NCBI GenBank assembly: GCA_013396655.1
Contig: WBMV01004767.1
Location: forward strand, 62,001-126,000
Reading direction: 5' to 3'
DNA length: 64,000 nt
Source of the DNA: Campylorhamphus procurvoides
Taxonomy: Eukaryota; Chordata; Aves; Passeriformes; Dendrocolaptidae
The notes beneath the pieces are model-generated. The model was not told where the DNA came from. It saw only the letters and a list, made by a program, of their open reading frames with translations, and did no database searches. The position numbers were made by a program, and so were the translations under genes. Below, piece after piece: positions 12,321 to 24,900 of the stretch (its first letter is position 1; every line of letters starts with the position of its first letter).

Positions 12321-15300
12321 ACCACCATAAACATGAGTAAGAATCTAAATAACTTTGCAAATAGCACAACCAGTTGTAAAAAAATTATTACAGACCCACA
12401 CACAGACTTTGCAGATTATGACTGTATAAATGTGGGAGAAGAGGGCTTTCTGCCATTTCTAAAAATAAGGGAACAGGGGAAACAATCAGATAATCCTCCC
12501 ACAGAACCACAAACTATTAGCTTGACTACTCTGCTGAAAGACAAAGGGCAAACTCAGTTTCATTGTTTAGTTAAACTAATTTTCTAATATAACTATACTT
12601 TTCCCCCCACATACATTTAGGGAACACCAATTAATAACTTCTGCTGCCTGTCACCACTGCTGTAATGCAGTGCCCAAGGTTTTTGAACAGATCCCATTTC
12701 TCATTCAAATGTTTAAGAGGAAAGCACACACAGCTCTCCCCACCACATGACCTGCTGTGGATGTGTTGTCTCTGCAGCAGGAGCAGGTGTAATGCTTCAG
12801 GAAGTACAGAGATTTTACTACAGAAACACTGCACAGTTTGCAAGGAAAAAAACACTGATCTCATTCCTACAACCTGCTCCTACCCACAGAATTCTGCAGA
12901 GGTGATTTCTAAGTGGCTGCAGAGCAGAACTGTTCTAGCTGGGCCAGCTCCTTCCAGGAGCCAGCTTTCCCAGACAGCAGCAAGGACCATCTGACTCCAA
13001 TAGAACAGTTTTGCCAGTCCACCTCTGGCAGACAAATACAACTGCCTTGTAATTTTTTAATCTTCCTTGTCTTCATTCTCATTCCTTCCTGTACTTTTCC
13101 TTGAGTGTATTAAATGACTTATTAATTCCAGTTCCTTATTAGATCCATTTGCTGTCTAAAGCAAGTGACATTTTACTTTGTTAGCTTGACTCCAAAGAGA
13201 CATTCCATTTGTAAACAAGGAAAGAATGTCTCCTAGAACGGGCTGGAAACCAGCACAGGGCTCTACAACACACTTTGTAACAAAGCTTTGAACTGTTTTA
13301 AAAAGTGGTGATTTATTTTTTTTAAAGCTTTCATTACATAATCAAATTCCAAGGACTTCCTTCCTTTGAAGGCACATGAAGAGCAGATGAAGAGGCACAA
13401 ATTGGTGGCCAATTATTAAAAATGGTCAGTAAAGTTCTAACAGTCCCAAGTATCCCATCTCATGGGATGCTGCATTACCCTGTTGAAGGATGCTGCTGAC
13501 ACAGAGACATGGCAGCTGCTCATGCAGGAGCAAAGTGAAGTTAACTGGATCAGTCAGTCCTGAGATGGTTACTCACAACCATTTCTCAGCCATGACACAG
13601 CACAAATCACATGAGAGCTCAACAGCCCCAAGAACATGTGAATAACTGCAGTTACACAAGGGTAAAACTTCACCCCATCCTTGTTCTTCCCAAGTTCACT
13701 GGCCAAAGCTGTCAGACAAGCCTTTTTTCCCCCAGTATTTCCTTCACAGCAAGCAAACAGTTCTGGGAAGAAAGCAGAATCACAGGAATTCCCAAGTCAG
13801 AACATAAGCCTTGTGCCAACTCTACCAATGTATTCCCTACCTTTTCATCAGGGCATTGCTTCTACACTGTGCCTCTCTTGCTGTCAGCCAGGCTTTAACA
13901 TAGACTTCTTGTTAAAGTTTCATTCCCTACAGAAACAGTAAAAACAAGAATTAAACAATGCACAAGTTTGTTGAAACTCACACTTTTTGCACACTCCACT
14001 GCACCAGTCACACGAAATGAACACTGAATTGTTGCAGGACTCGCTTGCTAAGACAAGGTTACATGTCACTTAACTATTAAAAAAGTATGAAACCAGACTT
14101 TAAACTTAACAAACAGAATACCAATGCAGCATAAAATTTGATATTTTAAGAATACAAACAACATTTGATGCTTTAAACCAAAACAACTCAAAGAACAGTT
14201 GAGCCAGCCACTGCAAATTATCTCAACTCTCCCATTATTTTCTGACAACTGACACTTCCACGTCCATTCCCAGGAATTAGCCAGCTACCAAAGTGCTCGT
14301 TCAGCCCAACAACCTTTCCAGGTCCACTCCAAATTATTTTTCTTTGCAGAATGCTGATATTCATTCCAACTCTCCTTGCAGTGGGTGACAGTCTCCTTGC
14401 TCTTTACTGCCACAATCACCATTTTTCTTCAGGTCTGGTAACCACCAGCATGGCCACTTCTGAACACTGGTATGGCCACAGACAGCCTGAGCTCGTGGTT
14501 TACACTGAGGCACAAGCAAGCCCAGCAGGCTGTGCTGCATTTAAGCCTTGAGGAGCAGCAGTTTTCCACAAGCCTAAGGATGCCACCCCACTGGAGATCC
14601 CAGAGACTCCGGGCTCCCAGAATGGCTCACTAGGCTGTAGTCAAAAATGAGCTTTGTCTAAAGGAGGTTTCTATTCACCCAGACTTGGAGAAGATTACCA
14701 TGAGAAGACTGCAGAAAAAAAAGCAAGGCTGGGAAGAAACATGCAAACCATGAAAAATTTGCTTCCATTCCTGAAGTGGAAAAATCTGGGGAATTAGATT
14801 ATTGGAATTGTGTTTTTGGGATCACAAAGTTCAACATTCTGTTCACAACCCCAGTGCACAAGACAACATCTTTGAGATGCTGCAGAGCAATCAGCACTGG
14901 TAGCTCATCACTCCCACAGCCCTGAGAGCAAATCCTGCCCCAGTGCATGTCCCTCTAACCCCACAACACCACGGACCAGCTCCAGTTACTCTCCAGTAAC
15001 CTGGAGCATCTTCACACAGCACTACAGAGACAGCAGGCAGTAGTAGCACTACCACAATTTTCTCCAGTGACTTGATCTGTAATATCAAGTTTCCAAGAGT
15101 GCTAGAAATTATAAATTAGGGATCACCTGCAGACCTCAATCACAGCTGCAAGAAGTCAAGGAATTAGGCAGCATTAACACATGAATGATTTCCCCATGGG
15201 CACTTCAAAAAACTTCTTTTCTAGTCAACTCTCCAGAAAGCCAGTGAGGAGAGAAATGAAATAAAAATAAAAATATATTCATGCATCACAAGGAATACAG

Positions 15301-18300
15301 CCAGACCTGCTGCCAGTGCACTTACAGCTCTAGGTTGTATTACTTGCAGCTTGCAGAACACATTTACAACTAGGTTGTTGTCCTCCACCTATCAAGTAAA
15401 GACCTACTTGCTCAAAAAACAAAATGCAAAGGACCTACATGATTGCCCCCAAACCATCAGAACTTCTCATAGTATTTTTACTTTTAGTAGGACACTGCCT
15501 GTGCTTTTTCTTCACATTTCCTACTACCACAGTTACACAAATGACAACAACAGAGAAAGCTGCCACAAACAGGGATAAAATACTCAGCTGCATTACTTTT
15601 TAGACTCTACTGCACACCTCAATGATGTTCAACAATACAATAATTCACAAGATGCCACCAGCTCCAAATAAACTCCCTTTGATGCTGCATCAATTTTTAT
15701 TAAAAAAGAAAAACAAACCCCACAGAAACACAAGAAAAAAACCCCAAGATTTTTCTACCCCTGCATCCCTGGACTGGAATTGCTACCCAGCGTTTTGCAG
15801 GCCCATTCACAATTATTTTTACCAACTCATGGTTCACAACCTCTGGTCCAAACAGCTGAGGAGATAATCAAGAGAGCTCAGAAAACAAAGGGTCTCCGAG
15901 AGGTGCCCAGGAAACAGAAAAGTGTTGGATAAAAGGGACAAAACACAAGACCATGAATTTGGGAGAAGAAAATAGGAATCTAGCCAAGAACTGAGGGGCA
16001 AGCAGATTTGTTCAGCAATGCCTAGGAAGGCAAAAAATTGGGCTGAAATTCAGAGGTTAATCTAGATTCAGTGGGATGACTACAGCCAGAGAGCAAGAAC
16101 TGGTGATCTACAGTATCATCTATCCCATGAGGGTCATGACAGAGACAAAGCTTAACAGGGCCAGTTTGAGAATTTCCACTTTTCTTTCTAGATTACAGTA
16201 TTTATGGCCAAAAGGCACAACCAAAGAACAGAAAGGATTTCTGAAATACAACTGTGTTTATAAGAAGGGATGCAGAAAACAAATTGCAGCAAACGAGGGG
16301 GAAGAAAGCCAAGGCAAGCACTATAAAATGTAAATATTACTCCATCCAAAGCACAGTTCAGGAGGGCGGCTAGTCCATGCTTTTTGTACAACTACTTATT
16401 ATACAACAACTTTTTAAAAGGAAAAGTCCCCCAAACACAATGTTCTATTTTTCTTGGCACAGTAGATAAAGGCAAACGAAAGCAGCAAATCTTCCAATAT
16501 TATAGAGCTTCAAACCCAAAATCTGTCTCTGGAAATGTCAAAGTGCACTAACCAAGAGTGACAGAAGTGACCTGCTTTCACCCAGCCACATCTGGACACA
16601 CATGCCGACCTCAGTTTTGTTTTCAAACCATTCTCCACCCAAACTAAATTCTGAATTTATGGTGTGATGGGAGGAAAGACAGGTGGGAGTTGTTTCCAGC
16701 ACATTTTGCTACATTTAGAAACACACTTTACTTGTGACTTATAACATTTTACATGGGTTTTTTCCCCCTTTGGACAGCAAAAATGTCCCATAAGATGAGA
16801 AAACTGGACAACTGGATGATGGTAATTATAGACACAGAGTGCAAACATTGCATCTGCAGGGCTGTAGCTGCTCTCTGCAGATCATCTACACCACTCTGGA
16901 AAGGTCTGATGGAGGGATAACACTCACTAATACCTCCCTCATTTACTAAATCTCTACATCCAGTCACCAAAATGCTCATCATCTGCTCCACAGAAAAATG
17001 AGTGGGAAAGTACCACTGCCAGCTCAGCTACAAACATATCAATTAATGTACTGCTGGGACAGTTTCCTTGCCAGCAAAGCAATATCAAGCAACATTAGGG
17101 TCTCCTCCCCAAAATCCCAGTAGTATCAGCTGAAGAGCAGTGATATGCCCAGGTAACCACTGCCTGGAGGGTCAGGAATTCTGAGAAAAATTCCTTCAGC
17201 CCACAGGCTTCTTCTGAAGCTCCAGACAAACCCAAAACTCAAGCCCAGCCCACAAAGCCCTTCTCTGTGTTTGCATAAAGCTTGCACACAAAGTAGGGGT
17301 TTTCTCCTGGGACTTTTTCATGTATGTACACACAACTTATACACATCACACTTACTGCCTGCCCACTTTAATTTCAGATGGGTAAACTGAAATAATGTTA
17401 TTAATTGGCATTAATGATTTTTAATGACACAAAGTCAAAATTTACAGTAAATATTAAACAGGGATGACATAATTGGCTAACTCACTTCTAACACTTCTCC
17501 TTACCCTTCTCCTATTTTTAGACCATAGTTCCTCCTTTCACTCTCCTCCTGTTATTACTTACTTCACTCTATTTCAGCCTTTTCAGAACCATTATCTAGT
17601 ACATCCATTAGACACATACATATTAGATATATGTAATCTATCCAATACCTGCATTCTTACCTTTGAAAAGGTAAAACCACACCACTTGAGAGCTGGGCCA
17701 GCAAACACTGGCTGACGTTTTTCATTTCCACTTCTCAATTTCCTCCTGGTGCTGTTTCTGAGCTCTTTAGGGAACTGCCAGTGACTAGCTGTGCATCACA
17801 GCCCCTACTGAAATGAGTGCTACAGCTCCAAGCTCTCTGCCCCACACAGCCCTCCCTGCCCAGTTTAATTTTGACTCTGGGATCTGTGGGGGCACTTTGC
17901 AAGCACAGATGCATCAGCAGTGTGTTCCCAGAGCAGTCCCAGACCAAACTTCCAGCCCAGACATAGACTAAACTTGCAGAAAGTATCCAAGGATTATTAT
18001 GCCAAAGAGCCTCATCCACTCCAAGTATTTGGTCAGCACCACTGTTACAAACAGCTGATTTTAAACAGCAGTTGAGCACTGGTGCTGCACTCACTGGTTA
18101 TACACAAATCCATCCCCTACCTCTTGGCTATCCTTCAATTAAAGCAAGGCAGAACTGCCTTGATGATGGATGAGGGACAAGTAAACTCAGCCTGCCAAAC
18201 CACACCTGCAGCCTTAGATGAGGGCAAGCTCAATCTAAACTTTCTTTGGAGGTCCTAAATTGTTACAGATATGGTTTTGGAGCAGATTGCAAAGTGGGGA

Positions 18301-20772
18301 GGGAACATGCTGATTTGGGGGTTTATTCTGTTTGGGGGTTTTTTCAAGAGTCATCATAATAAAAAATCAAAATTGTAACATATTCTAGAGAAGTTTGACT
18401 AAAATATTGTAACAAGGAAGAGAAACAAACTGGAAATACACCAAGCCACAAAAATTGCATCACGTTTCGTTGTATATATATTATATAAATTAATTTGGTG
18501 TCTTGGTTTTGGTTCTTTCATTATTAGTATTATTCAGCACTACAGTTCTTTCCAGGAAGCTTCAGAACAAATACCTTAATTCTACAGGTACACATATATC
18601 AAAACCTACTTGGAAATCACCAATACCCCAAACACTATGTTTGACCAAGGTTACAAGGTTATATTGACTTTTTATTTTTAATCTAACAAACGGGGCAACA
18701 TTTAGCCTCCAACTTTCTGGTTGTGCCAACACCATATTTAAAAAATGAGGTCAAAATTAAGTAAAGGACAACAAATGGGAAGAAGATTTTCTGCAAGCCT
18801 TCATTTTGAGAGATAAATTCCAGATTGAGAAAGGTTTTGACTGAGTACCTATTGCCACAACCTGCCTGTGTTTGACCACAAAGCACAACTGTTTCTGCAA
18901 CCACTGTTATAAAAAGCATTTCAGCCCACTATGACTTGCAAAACTAACTGCAACTCAGCTGCTGGGAAGCATGATGGAAATCAAAAAGGATGCTGAATAT
19001 TTAAGTGACACTGCAGATTTCTTCTTCCAGTTTTCAAACCTCAAGGTTAACAAATCCATTATCATTCAGGTTGGTCTAGGAATCATCTTCCTCTCCAAAG
19101 AGTCACAAGCCAGTTTTCTCCAGCTATCACACACTACGGCAGGAATTAACCTAGAAATTAGTAACCCCTTCAACACAAAATCCTGTAGATTAAAAACTGC
19201 CAGACTGGCTTCTGGCAGTGGTGGTGCCCACAATTCTTCTTTAAGAGTCACACAGCAGAGTTGTATGAGCTACAACCCCCCTCCCTTCAGAGACCAGCTG
19301 GCTCTGCTATCTACCTTGCTACTTTCCCTTTCAAGCACACATTTTAAATAGCACCAGGTTATTTACATTGCTCCTAATGCTTGACCTGCATCAGCTCGCT
19401 CACCTGAGCCCTATAGTGTGTGCCAGCCTATGTCAATATTTGTGCTTTTACTAACTAATAATTAACTCTAGCTGCATTAACTAGATAATTGCTAATATTG
19501 CCATTAACACATATAGTAATTCCATTAAGCACCATACCGGTGTTATATCCCATAGAACAAGCTGCTTACCAGAAACACAGACCTACAGCCAGACAGCTAC
19601 AAAAACATATGAGAACTCAAATGCATGAAAATCCTCAGTACTTGGAAAACGTTTCTAAGCGTGTGTTTTAAAAAAAATGGTCCTTGTGCCTTTTGTCTTT
19701 ACTACTTACAGAACCAGATCTTATCTTTTGTGTTACTTTCTAATAAATTCACTGTTCAGAAGAGACCACTGGGCAAAGCCTGTTGCAAAGTAGCAGAAGC
19801 CACTCAAACTTGAGGAAAGGACTCAACCAGCCAGACCCTTGTGTTTCTAGAAGTAAAACATATACATCACAGAAGCTCTTTAGGCTGTAGAGAAGCTTAA
19901 TCTTTCTTGTTCTGCCCTTAGGGCTCCATGCAATTTTCCCCTTCCCCAAAAGCTAACCACAAAAACTCTGAAGTTCTATTTTTGATAACTAAACAATTCC
20001 AATGCCAAGTCATGGTTAACACTAAAAAACTTAGCTACATTTACCAGAGGTGCAGGCCTACTTTAAGGCTCACTTTCAATGCACTCCTCAATACTCTGAA
20101 AGCAACATGGAAGTTTCACCAACACCCTAAACATATAAAATTTTTAACAAGATGAGAAAAGCAGGAGACTCTCACAAAATAAGACCTGTATGCTAGACAC
20201 ACAAACCAGAAATAATCCATTTACTCCCCTCGACCTTCCTTGGCTAGACTGACTCAATTAGTTTCTCTAAACCACCAGATACTTGCCAAGATTAAATATT
20301 TGTGTTTAACCATTCAGAAAGTGAAAGATTATGTGCTGTAATGTAACACTTTTTACGGAAACCTCCACTTGAGCAACAGTTCCAGAAAAAAATTGTGAAA
20401 TGAAGTAAAAAGCTGTCCGGAACACCACACATCCACTCAATTCAAAATAAAAAAAAAAAGAAGTCTCAGAACTAGGCACCAAGTCAAGACCTCATTTTTA
20501 GCAAAGGAGAAGCGGCACATTTTTAAACTCCAGAGTAACAACCATGACTGGGAAGTTATTAAATATCATCATGCCCTGGCCAGCAACTTGCGCTACAGAC
20601 CTCACGAGGGAAGGAGGAGAAAAATGTGGGCGCTGATTTTCGGCGGCGCATTAAGCCAGGTACAGGATAAGCCGGGCTGCCGAAGGGAAAACCGGGCCAG
20701 AGACACGCACCGGGGCTGAGCACCACGGGGCACCTCCGGATGACACAGCGCTGTGCGGGGACAGCACACGGG

Positions 20773-21145
20773 CATGGGGTTGGGGGGCAAGCACATGGGC
20801 ATGGGGTTGAGGGGCAGGAATAGAGAGGGATGTGGGGCCAAACACAGAGGGATGGGTTTGGGGGCAAGCACAGAGAGATGGGTTTGGGGAACAGGCACAC
20901 GGGGACGCGGGGGTAAGTACTGAGGGTTTGGGGGGCAAGCACAGAAGGATTTGGGGAACACGCATATGGATTTAGGGGACACACGCATGGATTTAAGGAA
21001 CACACGCGCACACACACAGCTGGATTTAGGGGACACACGCACACGAATTTAAGGCACACACACACACACACACACAGATTTAGAGAACACACGCACACGG
21101 ATTTAAGGCACACACACACAGATTTAGGGAACACACACACACAGC
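20773..21145. repeat. G-rich minisatellite grading into a CA-rich tandem repeat
   Basis: Irregular tandem units of roughly 20-30 bp. The first half has GGGTTTGGGG-type cores separated by CAAGCACAGAG; the second half has GATTTAGGGGACACACGCAC units and a pure CA run at about 21056-21076. G runs are on the plus strand, so this strand could form G-quadruplexes. Long Cys/Val/Pro-rich frames on the minus strand are a by-product of the repeat. Confidence 0.85.
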
Positions 21146-21383
21146 CGGTGCCCGGCGCGCAGCCCCACCAACATGGACGGCCGGCGAGGAGGGCTCGGCC
21201 CCAGCCCCGGCGCCGCCGCCGTCCAGGGAGCCCGCGGGGCCCGGCCGGGTGCGGAGGGAGCCTCGGCCCGCGGGGCACACGGAGAAAGGAGAAAGTTTTC
21301 CCCTCACCCCCACGGCCCATCGCGAAGTTCCCGCCGCCCCCGCGCCGCCCCGGGCCCCGCCGCCCGCGCTGACAGCCAGCCCC

Positions 21384-21384
21384 N
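21384..21384. other. Single ambiguous base N
   Basis: One N inside the GC-rich CpG island. Three of the four other isolated Ns in the window adjoin contig-end duplications, so this one may also be an assembly join. Confidence 0.6.
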
Positions 21385-21387
21385 CGC

Positions 21388-21735
21388 GCCCCCTTTGCCC
21401 CTCAGGGGTCCCTCCGCTCCCCCTTTTCCCCTCAGGGCTCCCCTTCAGCCCCTCCGCTCCCTCTTTGCCTCTCAGGGCTCTCTCAGCCCCTCCGCTCCCT
21501 CTTTGCCTCTCAGGGCTCTCTCAGCCCCTCCGCTCCCTCTTTGCCCCTCAGGGCTCCCTCTTGGCCCCTTCGCGCCCCCTTTGCCCCTCAGGGCTCCCTC
21601 TTGGCCCCTTCGCGCCCCCTTTGCCCCTCAGGGTTCCCTCCGCTCCCCCTTTTCCCCTCAGGGCTCCCTCGGCCCCTCCGCTCCCCCTTTTCCCCTCAGG
21701 GCTCCCTCGGCCCCTCCTTCCCCTCCTTTCCCCTC
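21388..21735. repeat. Pyrimidine-rich minisatellite (about 30-36 bp units)
   Basis: Around ten imperfect copies of a unit built from CCCCTCCGCTCCC, then TTTGCCCCTCAGGGCTCCCT. Copies differ by a few bases (CCTCCGCTCC versus CCTTCGCGCC). The plus strand is almost free of purines apart from the repeated CAGGG. Frames across it encode PLRAPS-type low-complexity peptide and are not genes. Confidence 0.88.
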
Positions 21736-21896
21736 ACCGAACGCGGCCCCGCCGCTGCCGAGCCGTGAGGGGAGCGCCCGAACCCGATCGCGAACCCCGA
21801 CCCTGCCTCTCTCCCCCAGCCCTGCGATGCAAACAGCACCTTCATTTTAACCAGAGGTTAAAATCTGCGGCCCGGGCAGGCCGGGGTTGGGCTCAC

Positions 21897-21990
21897 CTGC
21901 GGCGCCCGGACCCGGAGGAGGTGCCGGCTGCGTGGAAAACAAGCGGTGAGAAAACCCAGGGATTTTCTGCAGGCTTGATGTAACCCGCAG
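21897..21990 (-). other. DENND4A: Candidate non-coding first exon of DENND4A
   Basis: Reading the minus strand, a textbook 5' splice site CGCAG|GTGAGC ends at 21897. It lies at the edge of the CpG island nearest the intergenic region, where a first exon is expected. It would splice to the 5'-UTR acceptor at 9606. The upstream end is a guess based on the fall in GC content. A second, weaker donor-like site (GGG|GTGAGG) lies near 21307. Confidence 0.4.
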
Positions 21991-24900
21991 CAGGCTGTTG
22001 CATCAAAGACTAGAAAAGGAGCCCGAGACAAAAATAATCTTTTAAGAGCGTGCAGCTGAGATTAGTGCAGCGTGTCAGGGTGTTGCTGAGCGCCACAGAA
22101 CGAGCCCTCCTGCCTGTGCCAACACAGAAACACCACTTTTCTGGCATTGAGACCCCCAGTTTCCAAATTTTATACCAAAGTGATGTTTAGGGATAGGCTC
22201 CGACCATGCAATTTTGGCTTTGAAGTCGAGCTTTTGGATGTTTGGCTTGAGGGTTTAGATGTGGCTCGTTATAAAGACACAAACCCCATATGTAGTTCTG
22301 AATTTGGACTGAAAGTACGTTAAAATCTACTGTATTGGTTTGCCTCATCCCTCTGAAAAATCCGGCCAAATAGAATATAAAAGCAAAAAAGTATAAAATA
22401 AGCTGCTTTTTTTTTCTTTTTTTTTGCCATGTGCTTCTATTAATTGGATTGTTCATGGCAGAAATGCTGCTCCTCCTGCCCCTCAGGTAGGAAACGCCAC
22501 GGCTGACACCAGCCAGTCTCTGCCCAGGCAGCAGCATTAAATTATTTAATGTGCTGGTGGAAATTTTTCCAAATCAGTTTCGGCTGTATTTTAATCCTGG
22601 AAATGCTTTTGAAATAAATAGCAACGGTGAAGTCCATCTTCTGGTTTGTCATAGCAATTCTGATATGCAAAGTATTCTGTTCTCTCTGCCCTTGCCTGTT
22701 TTTCATGTAGGTACAGTTTTTAGGTTTCAGTGCTAACATCCCACATTAATGGGTCTGTTCCTCCTTCTAACAGTATTGTTTCAGCTGCTGTTGCACTGAG
22801 GCAAAATCCCTGCACAGAGGTACGAATAGTTCACTTTGCAGGGTTTAAGTTCATGACTGTTAAAATATTCTAGACTATTCCTAGTGGAAACTTTCATTTT
22901 AGAGAAACAAAGTTCTTAAATATTCTGTGGCAGTTCTCACAGTTTTCAGCTCATTTAATAGGTAAAACTTCGTGTAGATGTCTTTGATTTGCAGTTCATT
23001 TATTCCCCTGCACCATTTCTGTCCTTCTAGGATTATCTGCATTTAATTACACACTGTGTCAATGTCAACAAATTGCGGTCAGGGACAGGGATCTCTGTGC
23101 AAGGCTGATCCAAACACCAAAGGAGTTTCTGCCCAGTGCTGCCATCACAGCCAACAGTGCGTGTCTCTGTCCTGTGTTTCTTGTTCTTACATCTTCCCCT
23201 CCTTCCCACCCGATTCCATCAAGCCTCTGCTGTGTTCTCTCCCTGACCTACCTGCTGCTCACGCTCTCGGCTGCAGCACACTTTCATCCCCACCAGCACA
23301 TTTAATTGCAATGTTCCATTTCATTATTAGCTTGTCACCACCTTCGTCAAGTCACCTTTCCCTAACGAATCTCAGCGCAAAGCTTTCCTGCGTAGCTTGT
23401 CATCAATTTTCCACATTAGGGCTTGTCTGAAAGCACGTGCAGAAGGCTCTGTGAAAAATCACGGCTATAGAGCTGTATCTATTTGTGTAAAGAGCAGCAT
23501 CAGTGAATAGTGCTACTGTACAGGCACAGACAGATTTACTGTGTGCCCAGCTCCTGCCAGGCTCACTGCACAGAGATGTTTCTATGTGTCAGTCAAACAA
23601 AGCCTTTCCCTTCCTGGGGGTTTTTGGGATCTCTGAGCAGTGGTCTCTACGTGCACATGGAGACCGACCCCACGATCATTAAGTCAGCAGAATCCTTCCT
23701 ATCAACTCCAGTTAGTGTTGGATCGGATTCTCATTGTGTGTAGTAAGTTAATTAAACAAGTTAATAACTGCGTGCAGTGCAGGTGGGCTGGCACCAAGCA
23801 TTTCTGTGGGATTCTGCTGCCTCTCCAGTGCCGGGTGGAGCCCTGGCAGCCACATTTAGCCTCTCCCGGAGTGCAGCCAGCGAGACACGCAGGTTTTCCT
23901 TGGACTGGCAACCACAGAACCATTTTTTTCCATGTTACAACCCCAAATTTCTAGCTTGTGGCACTCGAGTAATTTTCAAAGTGCGGTTTATCTTATTTTA
24001 AGTGTGTTTTACACGTGGGTAAACTCCAGCAAGGCAGAGGACAAGTGGCAGATGGTCAGTGACAGAGCCAGGAATAGAATGGAGAACTTCCTTGTCCCAG
24101 GACATGGTTTTAAGTGACTTCATCCCAGGATTGTGAGATTTGATGATTTATAATTCATGAGGCTTCAGCAGTGGTTTAAAAAAAAAAAAAGGCAGCTCTT
24201 ACTATTCCCATTTTTTTCTGGCAGAGGCTGGCTTCCGTAGGCAAAATCATTTCAATTTCTTAAGTATGCAGTTTGGGGCTTAATCTGTTCACTTTCTCAC
24301 CAGTTTTATTCCTTTTGAACTCACTTGGCTGTGCTGTGTGCACTGCTCATTTACATCTTCGGGGAGAAGGATGAGGCTCCAAGAGAACCCAACAGAATAT
24401 CTTTCAAATAGACCTATCTGTAACCTTGGTAAAAACAACCATAAAGCTAATGATAATGGATCATTATAAACCCTATAACTGGCAAAATGAGACTCTGCAT
24501 TTCAGAGGATGAATTGCCTTAGCCTGTCCAGTAACCCACTTTATGGTGCAGTAATGGATCTGCATCCGGAGGGTTATGCACTGAAATGGAGCCTTTGGCA
24601 AGCTGGGATCACACTGGAAATGAAGCAACATCTTCATGGGTTTTTCTATATATGCATATTTGAAAATCTGGGACTTACCCCTTTTGTCATAAAGAGACAG
24701 TCCCTGCTTGGAATGATAAAATTGTAGGACATTCTACGAAATAATAAGGTATTTAAATATTATGATGCAGCAGTACAACAGTGCAGTTACCCTTCCTTTT
24801 ACTGATACAAGGATAGTATTTCTGAAAAGCCTTTTGCACTCCAGGGAAACTACTGACTATAAATTATAAAAGAGGCGATAGAATTATCATGCATGTATGG

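Larger units (their letters stand above)
9607..21896 (-). other. DENND4A: Putative DENND4A intron 1 (5'-UTR intron)
   Basis: About 12.3 kb between the acceptor of exon 2 and the candidate first exon in the CpG island. It holds a short CR1 fragment near 12.1 kb, an AT-rich tract near 12.28 kb, a poly(A) run near 20.45 kb and two minisatellites next to the promoter. Otherwise I see nothing coding; open frames are all under about 130 codons outside the minisatellites. Confidence 0.5.
21150..21980. promoter_or_regulatory. CpG island, presumed DENND4A promoter
   Basis: Dense CG dinucleotides and high GC compared with the AT-rich sequence on both sides, most strongly at 21150-21395 and 21730-21950. 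It lies upstream of the first DENND4A coding exon in the direction of transcription and contains a consensus minus-strand splice donor. There is no obvious TATA box. A bidirectional promoter is possible, but I found no convincing plus-strand gene leaving it. Confidence 0.65.

Noticed and set aside
20559..21320. 253-codon minus-strand frame rich in Cys, Val and Pro
   Set aside because: It is the translation of the G-rich/CA minisatellite. Three overlapping frames there show the same low-complexity pattern, with no domain or splice support.
21173..21983. Plus-strand frames of 225 and 244 codons through the CpG island
   Set aside because: They are produced by the PLRAPS-type pyrimidine repeat; several frames are open at once and an N interrupts them.
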